A stretch of 64,000 nt of DNA from Clostridium prolinivorans (GCF_004011155.1 NZ_RJWG01000001.1:123188-187187), one strand, 5' to 3'; counted from the stretch's first letter, positions 36,434-46,191 are shown. Notes: a model not told the origin generated them from the sequence alone. Made by a program: numbers and translations.

Positions 36434-37075
36434 ATGGAAAAGCTTGCTATATTTGACGTAGACTATACTCTTACTAAAAAAGAAACATTAGTAGAATTTT
36501 ATAAATTTATGTTTAAGAAAAATCCTAAAGTATTAATTTATTTTCCTAAAATTTTAATAGCTGCTTTTCTTTATATTTTAAAAATTATACCTTTAAGAAA
36601 AGCGAAAGAATATTTTATTTCTTTTATAGATGGAATAAAAGAAGAAGATATGCAAATTATTGTAAAAGAGTTTTATGAAAAAAAATTAAGTAAAATTTTG
36701 TATAATGATGCAATAGATATGATGAAAAAATTAAAATCTGAAGGTTATAAAATATATTTAATATCAGCTTCTGCAGAATTTTATTTAAAAGAGTTATATA
36801 ATATAAAGGAAGTAGATAAAGTAATAGGGACTATATTTTTATGCGAAAATGGTATACATAAAAGCAAGATGCAAAGTGAAAATTGTAAAGGAGAAGAAAA
36901 AGTTAAAAGATTATTAGAAGAATTAAAAAAAGATAAAATAGATGTGGATTTCAAAAATTCATATATGTTTTCTGATTCTTTATCAGATATGCCCCTTTTT
37001 AATCTTGTTGGGAATCCATATCTTATAAATTTTAAGAAAAAACATGATAAAATTAAAATATTAAACTGGAAATAA
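36434..37075 (+). CDS. HAD-IB family phosphatase
   Basis: A 213-residue haloacid-dehalogenase-type hydrolase. Motif I is DVDYT (Asp8, Asp10), motif II is the ISAS segment, and motif III/IV has YMFSDSLSDMPLF. The cap is the short helical insertion of the HAD-IB group, which contains phosphoserine-phosphatase-like and lipid-phosphate-like enzymes. It has a hydrophobic stretch (about 32-55, KVLIYFPKILIAAFLYIL), so membrane association is possible. The substrate is unknown. GGAGG precedes the ATG by 9 bases. Confidence 0.88.
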   Translation: MEKLAIFDVDYTLTKKETLVEFYKFMFKKNPKVLIYFPKILIAAFLYILKIIPLRKAKEYFISFIDGIKEEDMQIIVKEFYEKKLSKILYNDAIDMMKKLKSEGYKIYLISASAEFYLKELYNIKEVDKVIGTIFLCENGIHKSKMQSENCKGEEKVKRLLEELKKDKIDVDFKNSYMFSDSLSDMPLFNLVGNPYLINFKKKHDKIKILNWK

Positions 37076-37114
37076 ACTAACACAGAAAATATTTAAAAAA
37101 GGAGATAGATAAAT

Positions 37115-37957
37115 ATGAGTGAGTGTTTTAGAAAATTTTTTATACAAAACTCTAATATATTAAAGGCTTCTGAATTTAACGATGAATTAATTTCAGAAGG
37201 GACTTCCCTTTATGAAGTTATTAGAATTATAAATAAAGTTCCATTATTTTTAGAAAGGCATTTAAAAAGGCTTACAAATTCAGCTGAAATAGTAAATTTA
37301 AAACTTTGGATGAATATAGAAGAAATAAAAGAAAATCTTATAAAACTTATAAAAATAAATAACGTAGACAATGGAAATATAAAAATAGTTTTTAATTATA
37401 AACAAGAAGGCAAAAATACTAAACAAAATTTTTTAGCATATTTTATAAAGCATAATTATCCTTCAGATAATCAGTATAAAGAGGGAGTTTCCACAATTTT
37501 ATTTTTTGCAGAAAGAAATAATCCTAATGCTAAAATTATAAATACTAATTTAAGAAAATTAAGCGATGAAAAAATAAAAGAAAATAATGCATATGAAGCT
37601 ATATTGATAGATAGAAATAATAATATTACAGAGGGAAGTAGATCTAATATATTTATGGTTAAAGAAAATACAGTAATAACTGCTCCTTTGACAGATGTTT
37701 TAGGAGGTGTAACTAGAGAAATTATAATTGAAATATGTAAAAATGAAGGAATAGAGATTAAAGAAGAAAAGATAAATTATAAAGAAATAAAAAATATGCA
37801 AGCTCTTTTTATTACTGGTACTTCTCCTAAGGTACTTCCTATAAAAAATGTTGAAGACTTATATTTTAATTCAGCAGATAATAAAATTGTGAAAAAAATT
37901 ATAAACTCTTATAATAAAATTATAAATGATTATATAGAAAAAAATAAAATTATTTAA
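37115..37957 (+). CDS. PLP-dependent aminotransferase class IV
   Basis: A 280-residue fold-type IV PLP enzyme of the branched-chain aminotransferase / aminodeoxychorismate lyase family. The N-terminal SEGTSLYEVIRI, the presumed Schiff-base lysine Lys140 in NAKIINTN (20 residues before YEAIL), and the PLP-phosphate loop EGSRSNIFMV with LGGVTRE are visible. Which reaction it performs cannot be read from the sequence; no folate or branched-chain genes are adjacent. AAAGGAGA precedes the ATG. It follows the HAD gene by 39 bases and may be co-transcribed. Confidence 0.88.
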   Translation: MSECFRKFFIQNSNILKASEFNDELISEGTSLYEVIRIINKVPLFLERHLKRLTNSAEIVNLKLWMNIEEIKENLIKLIKINNVDNGNIKIVFNYKQEGKNTKQNFLAYFIKHNYPSDNQYKEGVSTILFFAERNNPNAKIINTNLRKLSDEKIKENNAYEAILIDRNNNITEGSRSNIFMVKENTVITAPLTDVLGGVTREIIIEICKNEGIEIKEEKINYKEIKNMQALFITGTSPKVLPIKNVEDLYFNSADNKIVKKIINSYNKIINDYIEKNKII

Positions 37958-37973
37958 ATTTATAAATTATTAT

Positions 37974-37999
37974 TAAGAAAATATATAAAATAACGAAAA
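37974..37999 (+). promoter_or_regulatory. Weak sigma-D-like promoter before the che operon
   Basis: TAAG, 14-base spacer, AACGAAAA resembles, with three mismatches, the TAAA-N15-TACGATAA boxes seen before flgM and the flagellin gene. It lies about 40 bases before the fapA-like start. Confidence 0.25.
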
Positions 38000-38038
38000 A
38001 TAAGTATAAGTTTATTTTTAAAAAGGTTGGAGATTGTA

Positions 38039-39613
38039 ATGAATATTAAAAACTCTTTTGATAAAGAAACAGAAAATGATTTTATTTTTAAGAGGAATTT
38101 AAATATTAATATATCAAAAGATAATATGGAAGCATATGTTACTATAAATTACTCTGACTTTGAAAAATGCGAAAAAAAAGAAAAAATACCATTTTATACT
38201 ATTGAAGAATTAAGAGAAGCCCTTAATAAAGCTGGCATTACATATGGAATTATAGAAGAAAATTTAAAAAAATGTTTAGATAAAAATGGAGCAGATAATA
38301 TATTAGTTGCCAAAGGAATACCACCAATAGATGGAATAGATGATATTTTAGATATTAAATTTGATGTCGATAAAGATATAAAAAAATTAAATGAAGATAA
38401 AAGAGGAAGAGTAGATTTTAAAAGCATTGGAGCAGTAAATTCTGTTAAAGAAGGAGATATAATAGCTGTAAGAATTCCAGGTAAAGAAAGTATTGATGGT
38501 AAAGATATAAAAGGCAAAGCAGTAAAAGGGAAAAATCCTAAAAAAATAAAAATTAAAGCAATTCAAGGATGTAAATTAATAGATGAAAATACTGTAGCAG
38601 CTTCAATAACTGGTAAGCCTTATATGAAAAATAATGCTTTTTATGTATATTCAGTTCATGAAATTAATGAAGATGTTAATCTAAAAACAGGGAATATTAA
38701 ATTTTTAGGAGATATAGTAATTAAAGGAAATGTTAGAGAAGGAATGAAAGTTATATCAGGGAATTCTGTTACAATTTTTAAAAATGTTTTGAAGGCAGAA
38801 ATAAAAGCCAAATCAGATATAATTATCAAAGGGAATGTAATTGCATCCAATATAGCAGCTGGTGGAGAAGACATGGAAAAGATTAAGGAAATAGAAATTT
38901 TAGAAAGTCTTATCACATATTTAGATAATATTATAAGCTGTATAGAAGAAATAAAAAAATTTAATCTCTTCGGATATGATGTTTCAGATGGACAAATTAT
39001 AAAAATACTTATAGAAAATAAATTTAAATCTATACCTAAAACTTGCTTGACTCTTATATCTCATATAGTAAAAAACAGACAAAATGATGATAATGAATGC
39101 GAAATTTTAATAGATATTATTAAAAATAAAATTTTAGGATTAGCTCCTTTAAATATAAAACATTATGGGGAACTATTTGATATAAAAAATATAATTAAAG
39201 AAAGAATATTACTTTTAAAAAAGAATATTTTTTTACCTGCAAATATAAAATTGTCTTATTGTCAAGATTCTACAATTAATAGTTCTGGAGATATAATAAT
39301 TTCAGGTAAAGGAACCTATGTTTCTAATTTATATGCTAAAGAAAGCGTATATTTTACAGAAAAAAATAGTGTTGTAAGAGGAGGATTTATAAAAGCAGGT
39401 AAAGAAATTAAATGTAAAAATGTTGGAAGCAATGGAGGGGTAACCACAAGGCTTACAGTAGGAGAATGTGGACATATATATACAGATATAGCTTATGAAA
39501 ATACAATATTTACAATAGGTCAAAGAGAAATTTTACTTAATTATGCAAGTAAAAATGTACATGTATATTTAGATGATAAACATGATATTATGGTAGATAA
39601 ATTAAGATTATAA
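38039..39613 (+). CDS. FapA family (DUF342) polymer-forming protein
   Basis: A 524-residue protein with an N-terminal mixed region, a central DUF342 domain rich in short beta strands (ENTVAASITGKPY, INEDVNLKTGNIKFLGDIVIKGNV) forming a right-handed beta-helix-like stack, a helical insert (about 280-370), and a further stack ending in VGSNGGVTTRLTVGE. FapA-type proteins often lie in flagellar/chemotaxis operons of Firmicutes; a precise role is not established. TTGGAGA lies 6 bases before the ATG at 38039. It is followed by cheW after 14 bases, so it heads the chemotaxis operon. Confidence 0.85.
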   Translation: MNIKNSFDKETENDFIFKRNLNINISKDNMEAYVTINYSDFEKCEKKEKIPFYTIEELREALNKAGITYGIIEENLKKCLDKNGADNILVAKGIPPIDGIDDILDIKFDVDKDIKKLNEDKRGRVDFKSIGAVNSVKEGDIIAVRIPGKESIDGKDIKGKAVKGKNPKKIKIKAIQGCKLIDENTVAASITGKPYMKNNAFYVYSVHEINEDVNLKTGNIKFLGDIVIKGNVREGMKVISGNSVTIFKNVLKAEIKAKSDIIIKGNVIASNIAAGGEDMEKIKEIEILESLITYLDNIISCIEEIKKFNLFGYDVSDGQIIKILIENKFKSIPKTCLTLISHIVKNRQNDDNECEILIDIIKNKILGLAPLNIKHYGELFDIKNIIKERILLLKKNIFLPANIKLSYCQDSTINSSGDIIISGKGTYVSNLYAKESVYFTEKNSVVRGGFIKAGKEIKCKNVGSNGGVTTRLTVGECGHIYTDIAYENTIFTIGQREILLNYASKNVHVYLDDKHDIMVDKLRL

Positions 39614-39627
39614 GTGGAGGTATGTTT

Positions 39628-40074
39628 ATGGACAGTAAAGAAATAAAAGTACTTATATTTAATATAAATGAAGAATATTATGCTGCAGATATAATGGAGA
39701 TTGAAAGAATTTTAGGTTATGAAGAACCCACGAAACTTCCAGATTCTCCTGATTTTATAGAAGGAGTTATAAATTATGAGGGAAATATTCTTACAATTAT
39801 ATCTCTTGCTAAAAAATTTAATATTCATTCTGAAGTAAATAAAAAAGACTCTAAAATTATAGTAGCTAAGCAGGATAATTTTAAAATAGGAATAATAGTT
39901 GATGTTGTTTCTGAAGTAAAAGATATAAATGAAAAAGATATTGAAAATCCACCTGAAATAGCGTATGGAATTTCAAAAAGATATATAAAAGGATTAATAA
40001 AATCTGATAAAAAGATAATAATATTTCTAAATCTTAGCACTATTTTAACCGAAGAAGAAAAAAAATTAATATAG
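39628..40074 (+). CDS. cheW: Chemotaxis coupling protein CheW (first copy)
   Basis: A 148-residue SH3-like adaptor that links receptors to CheA. Typical pieces are VLIFNINEEYYAADIMEIERI, the LPDSPDFIEGVINYEGNILTIISLA core and KIGIIVDVVSEV. GGAGGT is too close to the ATG at 39622; the ATG at 39628 has 7 bases spacing. A second CheW occurs 6 kb downstream beside FliM; this copy lies in the adaptation gene group. The divergent sequence suggests the two have distinct partners. Confidence 0.9.
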   Translation: MDSKEIKVLIFNINEEYYAADIMEIERILGYEEPTKLPDSPDFIEGVINYEGNILTIISLAKKFNIHSEVNKKDSKIIVAKQDNFKIGIIVDVVSEVKDINEKDIENPPEIAYGISKRYIKGLIKSDKKIIIFLNLSTILTEEEKKLI

Positions 40075-40092
40075 TAAGGTGCTGTTAATGTT

Positions 40093-40581
40093 ATGAATGG
40101 AAAGGAAATAAAAGTAGGGATAGCGGATTTAAATATAGCTTTTTCACCAGATAAACTTATAACTATAGGGTTAGGTTCTTGTATAGGTATTGCTTTATAT
40201 GATAAAGAAGTAAAGCTTGGAGGTCTAGTACATATTATGCTCCCAGATAGTAGTCTTTTTAATAATATAAATAATCCTATTAAATTTGCTGATTTAGCTA
40301 TTCCGATATTATTAGAAAAAATGGAGAAAATAGGAGCTTCTAAAATGAATATAAAGGCAAAAATTGCAGGAGGAGCATCTATGTTTAATTTTTCTGATAA
40401 AAGCATGATAATGGATATAGGAAACAGAAATAGTATAGCAGTAAAAAATGTACTTTCTAAATTTTCAATACCAGTAATAGGTGAAGATATAGGGGGAAAT
40501 AAAGGAAGGACTATGATATTTGATACTTTAGATGGAAGTGTTAAGATAAGGACAGTTGGAGCAGGCATAAAAGAAATATAA
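40093..40581 (+). CDS. cheD: Chemoreceptor glutamine deamidase CheD
   Basis: A 162-residue enzyme that deamidates glutamines of methyl-accepting receptors and binds CheC. The catalytic Cys30 in LGSCIGI and His47 in HIMLPD are present, with a conserved AKIAGGASMF segment. The gene lies in the same operon as cheC, its usual activator and partner. Confidence 0.95.
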   Translation: MNGKEIKVGIADLNIAFSPDKLITIGLGSCIGIALYDKEVKLGGLVHIMLPDSSLFNNINNPIKFADLAIPILLEKMEKIGASKMNIKAKIAGGASMFNFSDKSMIMDIGNRNSIAVKNVLSKFSIPVIGEDIGGNKGRTMIFDTLDGSVKIRTVGAGIKEI

Positions 40582-40597
40582 TGGAGAGTGGTGCAGT

Positions 40598-41647
40598 TTG
40601 GAAAAAATTAAAGTATTAGTGGTTGATGACTCTGCATTAATGAGAAAAATAATATCTGATATAATTAATATGGAAGAAGATATGCAAGTAATAGATACAG
40701 CAAAAAATGGGAAAGATTTGCTTGAAAAATTAAAAAAATACAATCCTGATGTTATAACTTTGGATGTAGAAATGCCAATTATGGATGGTATAGAAGCTTT
40801 AAAAGAAATTAAAAAGAATTCATGTGATATACCAGTAATAATGCTTAGCAGTGTTTCAAAAAAGGGAACTGCACTTACAATGGAATGTCTTGAAATAGGT
40901 GCTTTTGATTTTATATCAAAACCATCAGGAGCAATATCTTTAGATTTAAATAAAGTAAAAGATGAACTTGTTTTAAAGATTAGAATGGCTAGCAGAAAAA
41001 AAAATACTATGAGAAATCATTCTAAGAATTCTAATATGAAAAATATAGAAACTAAAAGTATTAAAAGAAACATTATTAATAATAAAATTGAAGCAGTAGT
41101 TATAGGAGCTTCTACAGGAGGGCCTAAGGCGCTTTATGAAGTTATAACAGCTTTTCCTAAAAATATAGGAATACCTATATTTATAGTTCAACATATGCCT
41201 GCGGGTTTTACTAAAGCTTTTGCAGAAAGACTAAATAATAATAGCAAAATAACTGTAGTGGAAGCTTTCGATGGACAAACTATTGAAAAAGATATAGTTT
41301 ATGTAGCACCTGGAGGTTTTCATATGGAAATTAAAGATGATAAAAAAATACACTTAAATTTAGAACCTGCTATTTGGGGAGTTAGACCCGCTGTAGATAA
41401 ACTATTTTTTTCTGCTTCTAAAGTATATGGTTCACATCTATTAAGCATTGTTTTAACTGGAATGGGCAAAGATGGAGCTGAAGGTACTGAAGCTATAAAA
41501 AAAGCTGGAGGAATAACTATTTCTGAAGATAAGTCTACATGTACTATATATGGTATGCCTAAAGCAGCTTTTGAAACGGGTATGGTAGATATGGTTCTTC
41601 CAATTAACGAAATAGCTTCCCAAGTTATTAAATTAGTGAATAGTTAG
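40598..41647 (+). CDS. cheB: Chemotaxis methylesterase CheB
   Basis: A 349-residue response regulator and methylesterase. The receiver domain has Asp10-Asp11 and the phosphorylation site Asp56 in TLDVEMP. After a Lys/Asn-rich linker (about 132-165) the esterase domain shows the triad Ser172 (GASTGG), His199 (QHMPAGFT) and Asp292 (GMGKDGAEG). Removes methyl groups from receptors. TTG start behind GGAGAG. Confidence 0.96.
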   Translation: MEKIKVLVVDDSALMRKIISDIINMEEDMQVIDTAKNGKDLLEKLKKYNPDVITLDVEMPIMDGIEALKEIKKNSCDIPVIMLSSVSKKGTALTMECLEIGAFDFISKPSGAISLDLNKVKDELVLKIRMASRKKNTMRNHSKNSNMKNIETKSIKRNIINNKIEAVVIGASTGGPKALYEVITAFPKNIGIPIFIVQHMPAGFTKAFAERLNNNSKITVVEAFDGQTIEKDIVYVAPGGFHMEIKDDKKIHLNLEPAIWGVRPAVDKLFFSASKVYGSHLLSIVLTGMGKDGAEGTEAIKKAGGITISEDKSTCTIYGMPKAAFETGMVDMVLPINEIASQVIKLVNS

Positions 41648-41655
41648 GAGGATTT

Positions 41656-42423
41656 ATGGATTTAGAATATTTTAAACAATGGGTATTAAAAGAATTTAAT
41701 ATAGATCTATCTGCATATAAAACTAATCAGCTTCACAGAAGAATATTAAGCTTAATGTCAAGAGTTGGTGTAAATTCGGTAGAAGAATATATTCAACTTT
41801 TAAAAAAAGATGAATCTCAAAGGCAGAAATTTCTTGATTTTGTAACTATAAATGTAAGTGAGTTTTTTAGAAATCCTGAAATTTTTGAAGATTTAAAATA
41901 TAAAATCAAAGAAGAACTTCTTATAAAAAATAGAATTTTAAAAGTATGGAGTGCAGCATGTTCTATTGGAGCAGAGCCATATTCTTTAGCTATAATATTA
42001 GATAGTTTATCTCCTAATATAAATCATAAAATAATAGCAACAGATATTGATTCTACTATATTAGAAAGAGCTAAAAAAGGAGAATACACATATTCTGAAA
42101 TTAAAAATGTAAAAAAAGAGTATTTAGATAAATACTTTAAAATAGAAGGAGATAAATATATAATAAATTCTAGAATAAAAAATATGGTATCATTTAAAAA
42201 ACATGATTTAATATTAGAACCTTATGAAAAAGACTTTGATTTAATAGTTTGCAGAAATGTAGTAATATATTTCAATCAAGATGTAAAGGATGAAATATAT
42301 AAAAAATTTAGTTCTTCTCTTAAGAAGGGAGGACTTTTGTTTGTAGGTGCTACTGAAAGCATATATAATTATAAAGATTATGGATTTGAAAAAGCATCTA
42401 CATTTATATACAGGAAAGTATAA
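41656..42423 (+). CDS. cheR: Chemotaxis methyltransferase CheR
   Basis: A 255-residue S-adenosylmethionine-dependent methyltransferase that methylates receptor glutamates. The N-terminal helical domain is followed by the SAM site WSAACSIGAEPYSLAI and the FDLIVCRNVVIYF segment. It starts 8 bases after cheB; TAGGAGG forms the ribosome site. Confidence 0.96.
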   Translation: MDLEYFKQWVLKEFNIDLSAYKTNQLHRRILSLMSRVGVNSVEEYIQLLKKDESQRQKFLDFVTINVSEFFRNPEIFEDLKYKIKEELLIKNRILKVWSAACSIGAEPYSLAIILDSLSPNINHKIIATDIDSTILERAKKGEYTYSEIKNVKKEYLDKYFKIEGDKYIINSRIKNMVSFKKHDLILEPYEKDFDLIVCRNVVIYFNQDVKDEIYKKFSSSLKKGGLLFVGATESIYNYKDYGFEKASTFIYRKV

Positions 42424-42444
42424 CATAATTATAGGAGGGAGATT

Positions 42445-44451
42445 ATGGATACATCTCAATATCTTTCAATGTTTCTTGAAGAATCTATGGATAATCTTCA
42501 AGCTTTAAACGAATCTTTACTTCAACTAGAACAAGAACCAAACGATATAGATAAATTAAATGAAATATTTAGAATAGCACATACTATAAAAGGTATGGCT
42601 GCAACTATGGGTTATAATGTTATGGCAGAACTTACTCATAAAATGGAAGATGTTTTAGAAGAATTTAGAAATGGAAAATTAAAAGTAACTCAAAATGTGG
42701 TTACTGTGCTTTTTCAGTGCCTTGATACTCTTGAAACTATGGTAAATAATATATCTGAAGGAGAAGACGATAAAGTATCTATAGAGGAAATATTAAAAAA
42801 CCTAGAAGAAATAACAAAAAATGATGATGTTGAAGAAGATTTAATAACAAATAAAAATGATGTAAATGGCGATAAAAAAATTTTAAAAGTACAGCTTAAT
42901 GAATATGACATAAATATTGTAAAACAAGCAGCATACAAAGGATTTAAATCTTTTGAGATTATAATAAATTTAAGTAAAAATACACTTCTTAAATCGGCTA
43001 GGGCCTTTTTAATATTTAAGAGTTTAGAAGAAAATGGAGAAATAATAAAATCATTGCCCAATGTTGAAGATATAGAAAGCGAAAATTTTGATTTCCAAAT
43101 TGCGTTGGTTTATATTACAAATAAGGACAAGGAAGAAATTTATAAAAGCTTAATGAATATTTCTGAAGTTGAGAGCGTTTATATAGAACTTATTACACCT
43201 TTAAATTTAAAAAATGATATTAAAGAAGAAAATACAAAAATTGATAATAACAACTTAGTCTTTACAAACGAAAACTTTATAAACGCTAAAGAAGTTCAAA
43301 AGGAAACAGCTGTTCATAAAAAATCGCATCAATCAGTTAGAGTAGATTTAGAAAGATTAGATAAATTTATGAATATGGTTTCTGAACTTGTAATTCATAG
43401 AACAAGATTGGAACAAATAAGCAGTAATTTAAAAATTACTGAGCTTAACGAAACTTTAGAACAAGTTGCAAGAACTACTTCTGACCTTCAAGATTTGGTT
43501 ATGAAAATAAGGATGATGCCTCTTGAGGTTGTATTTAATAGATTTCCACGAATGGTAAGAGATTTAGCAGTTGAATTAAATAAAGAAATAGAACTTATAA
43601 TAGAAGGGCAGGATACAGAGCTCGACAGAACTGTTATAGATGAAATAGGAGAACCGCTTATACATCTTATAAGAAATGCTGCTGATCATGGAATAGAAAG
43701 TAAAGAAGAAAGGATTGAAAAAGGTAAAGATGATATTGGGAAAATAAGATTAGCCGCTTATCAAGAAGGAACTAAAGCAGTTATTAAAGTAGAAGATGAT
43801 GGGAAAGGATTAGATGTTAAAAAAATTCAAGATAAAGCAGAAAAATTAGGAATTAATACTGAAGGTATGACAGATACAGACATAAGAAATTTGATTTTTG
43901 TACAAGGCTTTAGTACTAATGATAAAGTAACTGATATTTCAGGGAGAGGAGTTGGTATGGATGTTGTTAAGACAAAAATATCAGCTCTTGGAGGAACTGT
44001 AGATGTTATAAGTGAAATTGACAAGGGTACATCTTTTATTATAAGATTACCATTGACACTGCAAATAATTCAAGCACTTCTTGTAAAAATTGGAAGTGAA
44101 ACTATGGCTATATCCCTTGGATATATAGATAGAGTAATAGATTATAAAGATGATATAGTTAAAAAGACTAATAATAAGGAAGTTATAATTTATAATGGTA
44201 ATGTAATTCCACTTATTAGAGTTAATAAAAAACTAGATATTTCTTCTTTAGAAAATACTAAAAAATATATAGTTATTGTAAAAGTTGGAGAAAAAACAGC
44301 AGGTCTTTTAGTAGATTCATTATTTGGTCAAAAAGAAATTGTTATAAAGCCTTTTGGGAAAACTCTTCAGGGATTAAAGGAATATATAGGAGCAACCATA
44401 TTAGGAGACGGGCTTGTAACCCTTATACTAGATGTTGCAGCGCTTATATAA
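42445..44451 (+). CDS. cheA: Chemotaxis histidine kinase CheA
   Basis: A 668-residue kinase with HPt domain P1 (phosphorylated His46 in RIAHTIKGMA), a P2-like segment (about 150-255), dimerisation domain P3 beginning near RVDLERLDKFMNMVSELV, ATPase P4 (HLIRNAADHGIE; GRGVGMDVV) and a CheW-like P5 end (KTAGLLVDSLFGQKE). Phosphorylates CheY and CheB in response to receptors. GGAGG precedes the ATG. Receptor genes are not in the window. Confidence 0.97.
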   Translation: MDTSQYLSMFLEESMDNLQALNESLLQLEQEPNDIDKLNEIFRIAHTIKGMAATMGYNVMAELTHKMEDVLEEFRNGKLKVTQNVVTVLFQCLDTLETMVNNISEGEDDKVSIEEILKNLEEITKNDDVEEDLITNKNDVNGDKKILKVQLNEYDINIVKQAAYKGFKSFEIIINLSKNTLLKSARAFLIFKSLEENGEIIKSLPNVEDIESENFDFQIALVYITNKDKEEIYKSLMNISEVESVYIELITPLNLKNDIKEENTKIDNNNLVFTNENFINAKEVQKETAVHKKSHQSVRVDLERLDKFMNMVSELVIHRTRLEQISSNLKITELNETLEQVARTTSDLQDLVMKIRMMPLEVVFNRFPRMVRDLAVELNKEIELIIEGQDTELDRTVIDEIGEPLIHLIRNAADHGIESKEERIEKGKDDIGKIRLAAYQEGTKAVIKVEDDGKGLDVKKIQDKAEKLGINTEGMTDTDIRNLIFVQGFSTNDKVTDISGRGVGMDVVKTKISALGGTVDVISEIDKGTSFIIRLPLTLQIIQALLVKIGSETMAISLGYIDRVIDYKDDIVKKTNNKEVIIYNGNVIPLIRVNKKLDISSLENTKKYIVIVKVGEKTAGLLVDSLFGQKEIVIKPFGKTLQGLKEYIGATILGDGLVTLILDVAALI

Positions 44452-44486
44452 TTTTTCCATAAATTTTAAATTTATAGGAGGCAAAC

Positions 44487-45086
44487 ATGGAATATATAAA
44501 TTTTAACTCTATGCAGTTAGACGCGTTAAAAGAAGTTGGTAATATTGGAGCTGGTAATGCTGCTACTGCTTTATCTCAGCTTTTAAATAAAAAAATTGAT
44601 ATGACCGTTCCTGCAGTAAATATAGTATCTTTTAATGATATTTTTTCAAGAATAGGTGGAGAAGAAATTGTAATTGGAATTATAGTAAGGGTATTAGGAG
44701 ATACACCAGGAAATATACTTTTTATATTTGAGAAAGAAGCAGCGCTTAATCTTATAGAAATACTTATAGGTAAAAGAGAAGAACAAATAAGCGAAATGGG
44801 GAATTCTGTACTTTGTGAAATAGGAAATATAATATCAAGTTCATTTATGAATGCAATAGGAAAGTTTACAAATTTGCTTATAATACCTTCTGTGCCAGCT
44901 GTAACTTATGATATGCTTGGAGCTATTTTATCTACAACATTTATAGAATCAGGACAATTTGATGATTATGTTCTTGATATTGAAACTATGTTTTTAGAAT
45001 TAGGTTCTAAAATAAGTGGACATTTTTATTATATACCAATGCCAGGCTCATTAAATAAAATTTTAGAAGCTCTTGGAGTAAAATAG
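44487..45086 (+). CDS. cheC: CheY-P phosphatase CheC
   Basis: A 199-residue phosphatase. It carries both active-site motifs: Glu16/Asn19 in LKEVGNIGAGNAA and Glu111/Asn114 in CEIGNIISSSF, as in the two-site CheC proteins. It removes phosphate from CheY and regulates CheD. Last gene of the che operon before a 219-base gap with an AT-rich hairpin. Confidence 0.95.
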   Translation: MEYINFNSMQLDALKEVGNIGAGNAATALSQLLNKKIDMTVPAVNIVSFNDIFSRIGGEEIVIGIIVRVLGDTPGNILFIFEKEAALNLIEILIGKREEQISEMGNSVLCEIGNIISSSFMNAIGKFTNLLIIPSVPAVTYDMLGAILSTTFIESGQFDDYVLDIETMFLELGSKISGHFYYIPMPGSLNKILEALGVK

Positions 45087-45170
45087 TGTATAATATAGAT
45101 ATTAATACAAATTTAATCATAGATATTCAATATTTTATGATTAAAAATAAATCAAATATAATTTAGCAAA

Positions 45171-45207
45171 ATGATTGTATAAAAAAGTAGTATTTTTATA
45201 CAATCAT
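45171..45207. terminator. Hairpin between cheC and cheY
   Basis: Perfect 15-bp stem ATGATTGTATAAAAA / TTTTTATACAATCAT with a 7-base loop in the 219-base gap. It may end the che transcript or attenuate readthrough into cheY-fliMY; no outer T-run. Confidence 0.45.
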
Positions 45208-45305
45208 AGCAACTATTAATTTAATTAATATATTAAATTTTAAACTTTGAATATTTATAAAAATTATAAAATAAAAAAATGATAGAAAGTACAAGGAGGA
45301 ATAAA

Positions 45306-45668
45306 ATGGCTGCAAAAGTGTTAATTGTTGATGATGCTGCATTTATGAGAATGATGATAAAGGATATACTTGAAAAAAATGGGCTTCAGGTAATAGGAGA
45401 AGCCAATAATGGGATAAAAGCACTTGAACTTTATAAAAAAGAAAAACCTGATATAGTAACTATGGATATAACTATGCCTGATATGGATGGAATAGAGGCA
45501 GTAAAAGCAATAAGAGCTTATGATCCTTCTGCCAAAATAATTATGTGCAGTGCTATGGGACAACAAACCATGGTTATGGATGCAATAAGAGCAGGAGCAA
45601 AAGATTTTATAGTAAAGCCTTTCCAAGCAGATAGGGTAATAGAGGCAATTAATAAGGTATTAGGTTAA
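45306..45668 (+). CDS. cheY: Chemotaxis response regulator CheY
   Basis: A 120-residue single-domain receiver. Asp9, Asp10, the phosphorylated Asp54 (TMDITMP) and Lys104 (IVKPF) are all present. It binds FliM and FliY at the motor when phosphorylated. The frame could start at 45279, but AAGGAGGA lies 6 bases before the ATG at 45306 and the protein then begins MAAKVLIVDD. Confidence 0.95.
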   Translation: MAAKVLIVDDAAFMRMMIKDILEKNGLQVIGEANNGIKALELYKKEKPDIVTMDITMPDMDGIEAVKAIRAYDPSAKIIMCSAMGQQTMVMDAIRAGAKDFIVKPFQADRVIEAINKVLG

Positions 45669-45689
45669 AGTTATTTTAAATAATAAATT

Positions 45690-45724
45690 TGCTGCTTAAC
45701 TTAAAAATTAAGCAGCAGTTTGTA
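45690..45724 (+). terminator. Hairpin between cheY and cheW
   Basis: A 10-bp stem TGCTGCTTAA / TTAAGCAGCA with an 8-base loop, followed by a broken T-run. Probably a partial terminator raising cheY levels relative to the genes after it. Confidence 0.55.
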
Positions 45725-45770
45725 AATTTATATAATTAATTTTATTAATTATAAGATAAGGAGAGTAAAT

Positions 45771-46172
45771 ATGCAAGTTGTTATATTTAAACTTGGAGAT
45801 GAACAATTTGCAGTAGAAACTGCAAAAGTTCAAAGTATAAATGATACTATGAGTATAACAAAAGTTCCAAAAGCTCCCAAACATATAAAAGGGCTTATAA
45901 ATCTTAGAGGGAATATAATTTCTCTTTTAGATATTAATTTACTTCTTGATATAAATAATGATGAAAAGGAGCAAAATAATATTATAATATTAGAAATGGA
46001 AGATGAATTAGTTGGTATAACTGTAGACCAAGTAGATGAAGTTTTAGATATTGAAGAAAATATAATAGAAAAAATAGAAAATGATAGAAAAAAATCCTAT
46101 ATCAAAGGAATAATTAATTTTAAGGATAGGATAGTAACCCTTATTGATATAGATAAATTGTTATTAAATTAA
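45771..46172 (+). CDS. cheW: Chemotaxis coupling protein CheW (second copy)
   Basis: A 133-residue CheW adaptor (MQVVIFKLGDEQFAVE, PKAPKHIKGLINLRGNIISLLDI, LVGITVDQVDEVL). It lies between cheY and fliM rather than with cheA. Whether it or the first copy couples the main receptor arrays cannot be told here. Confidence 0.92.
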   Translation: MQVVIFKLGDEQFAVETAKVQSINDTMSITKVPKAPKHIKGLINLRGNIISLLDINLLLDINNDEKEQNNIIILEMEDELVGITVDQVDEVLDIEENIIEKIENDRKKSYIKGIINFKDRIVTLIDIDKLLLN

Positions 46173-46191
46173 TTAGAAATGAGGGAAAATC

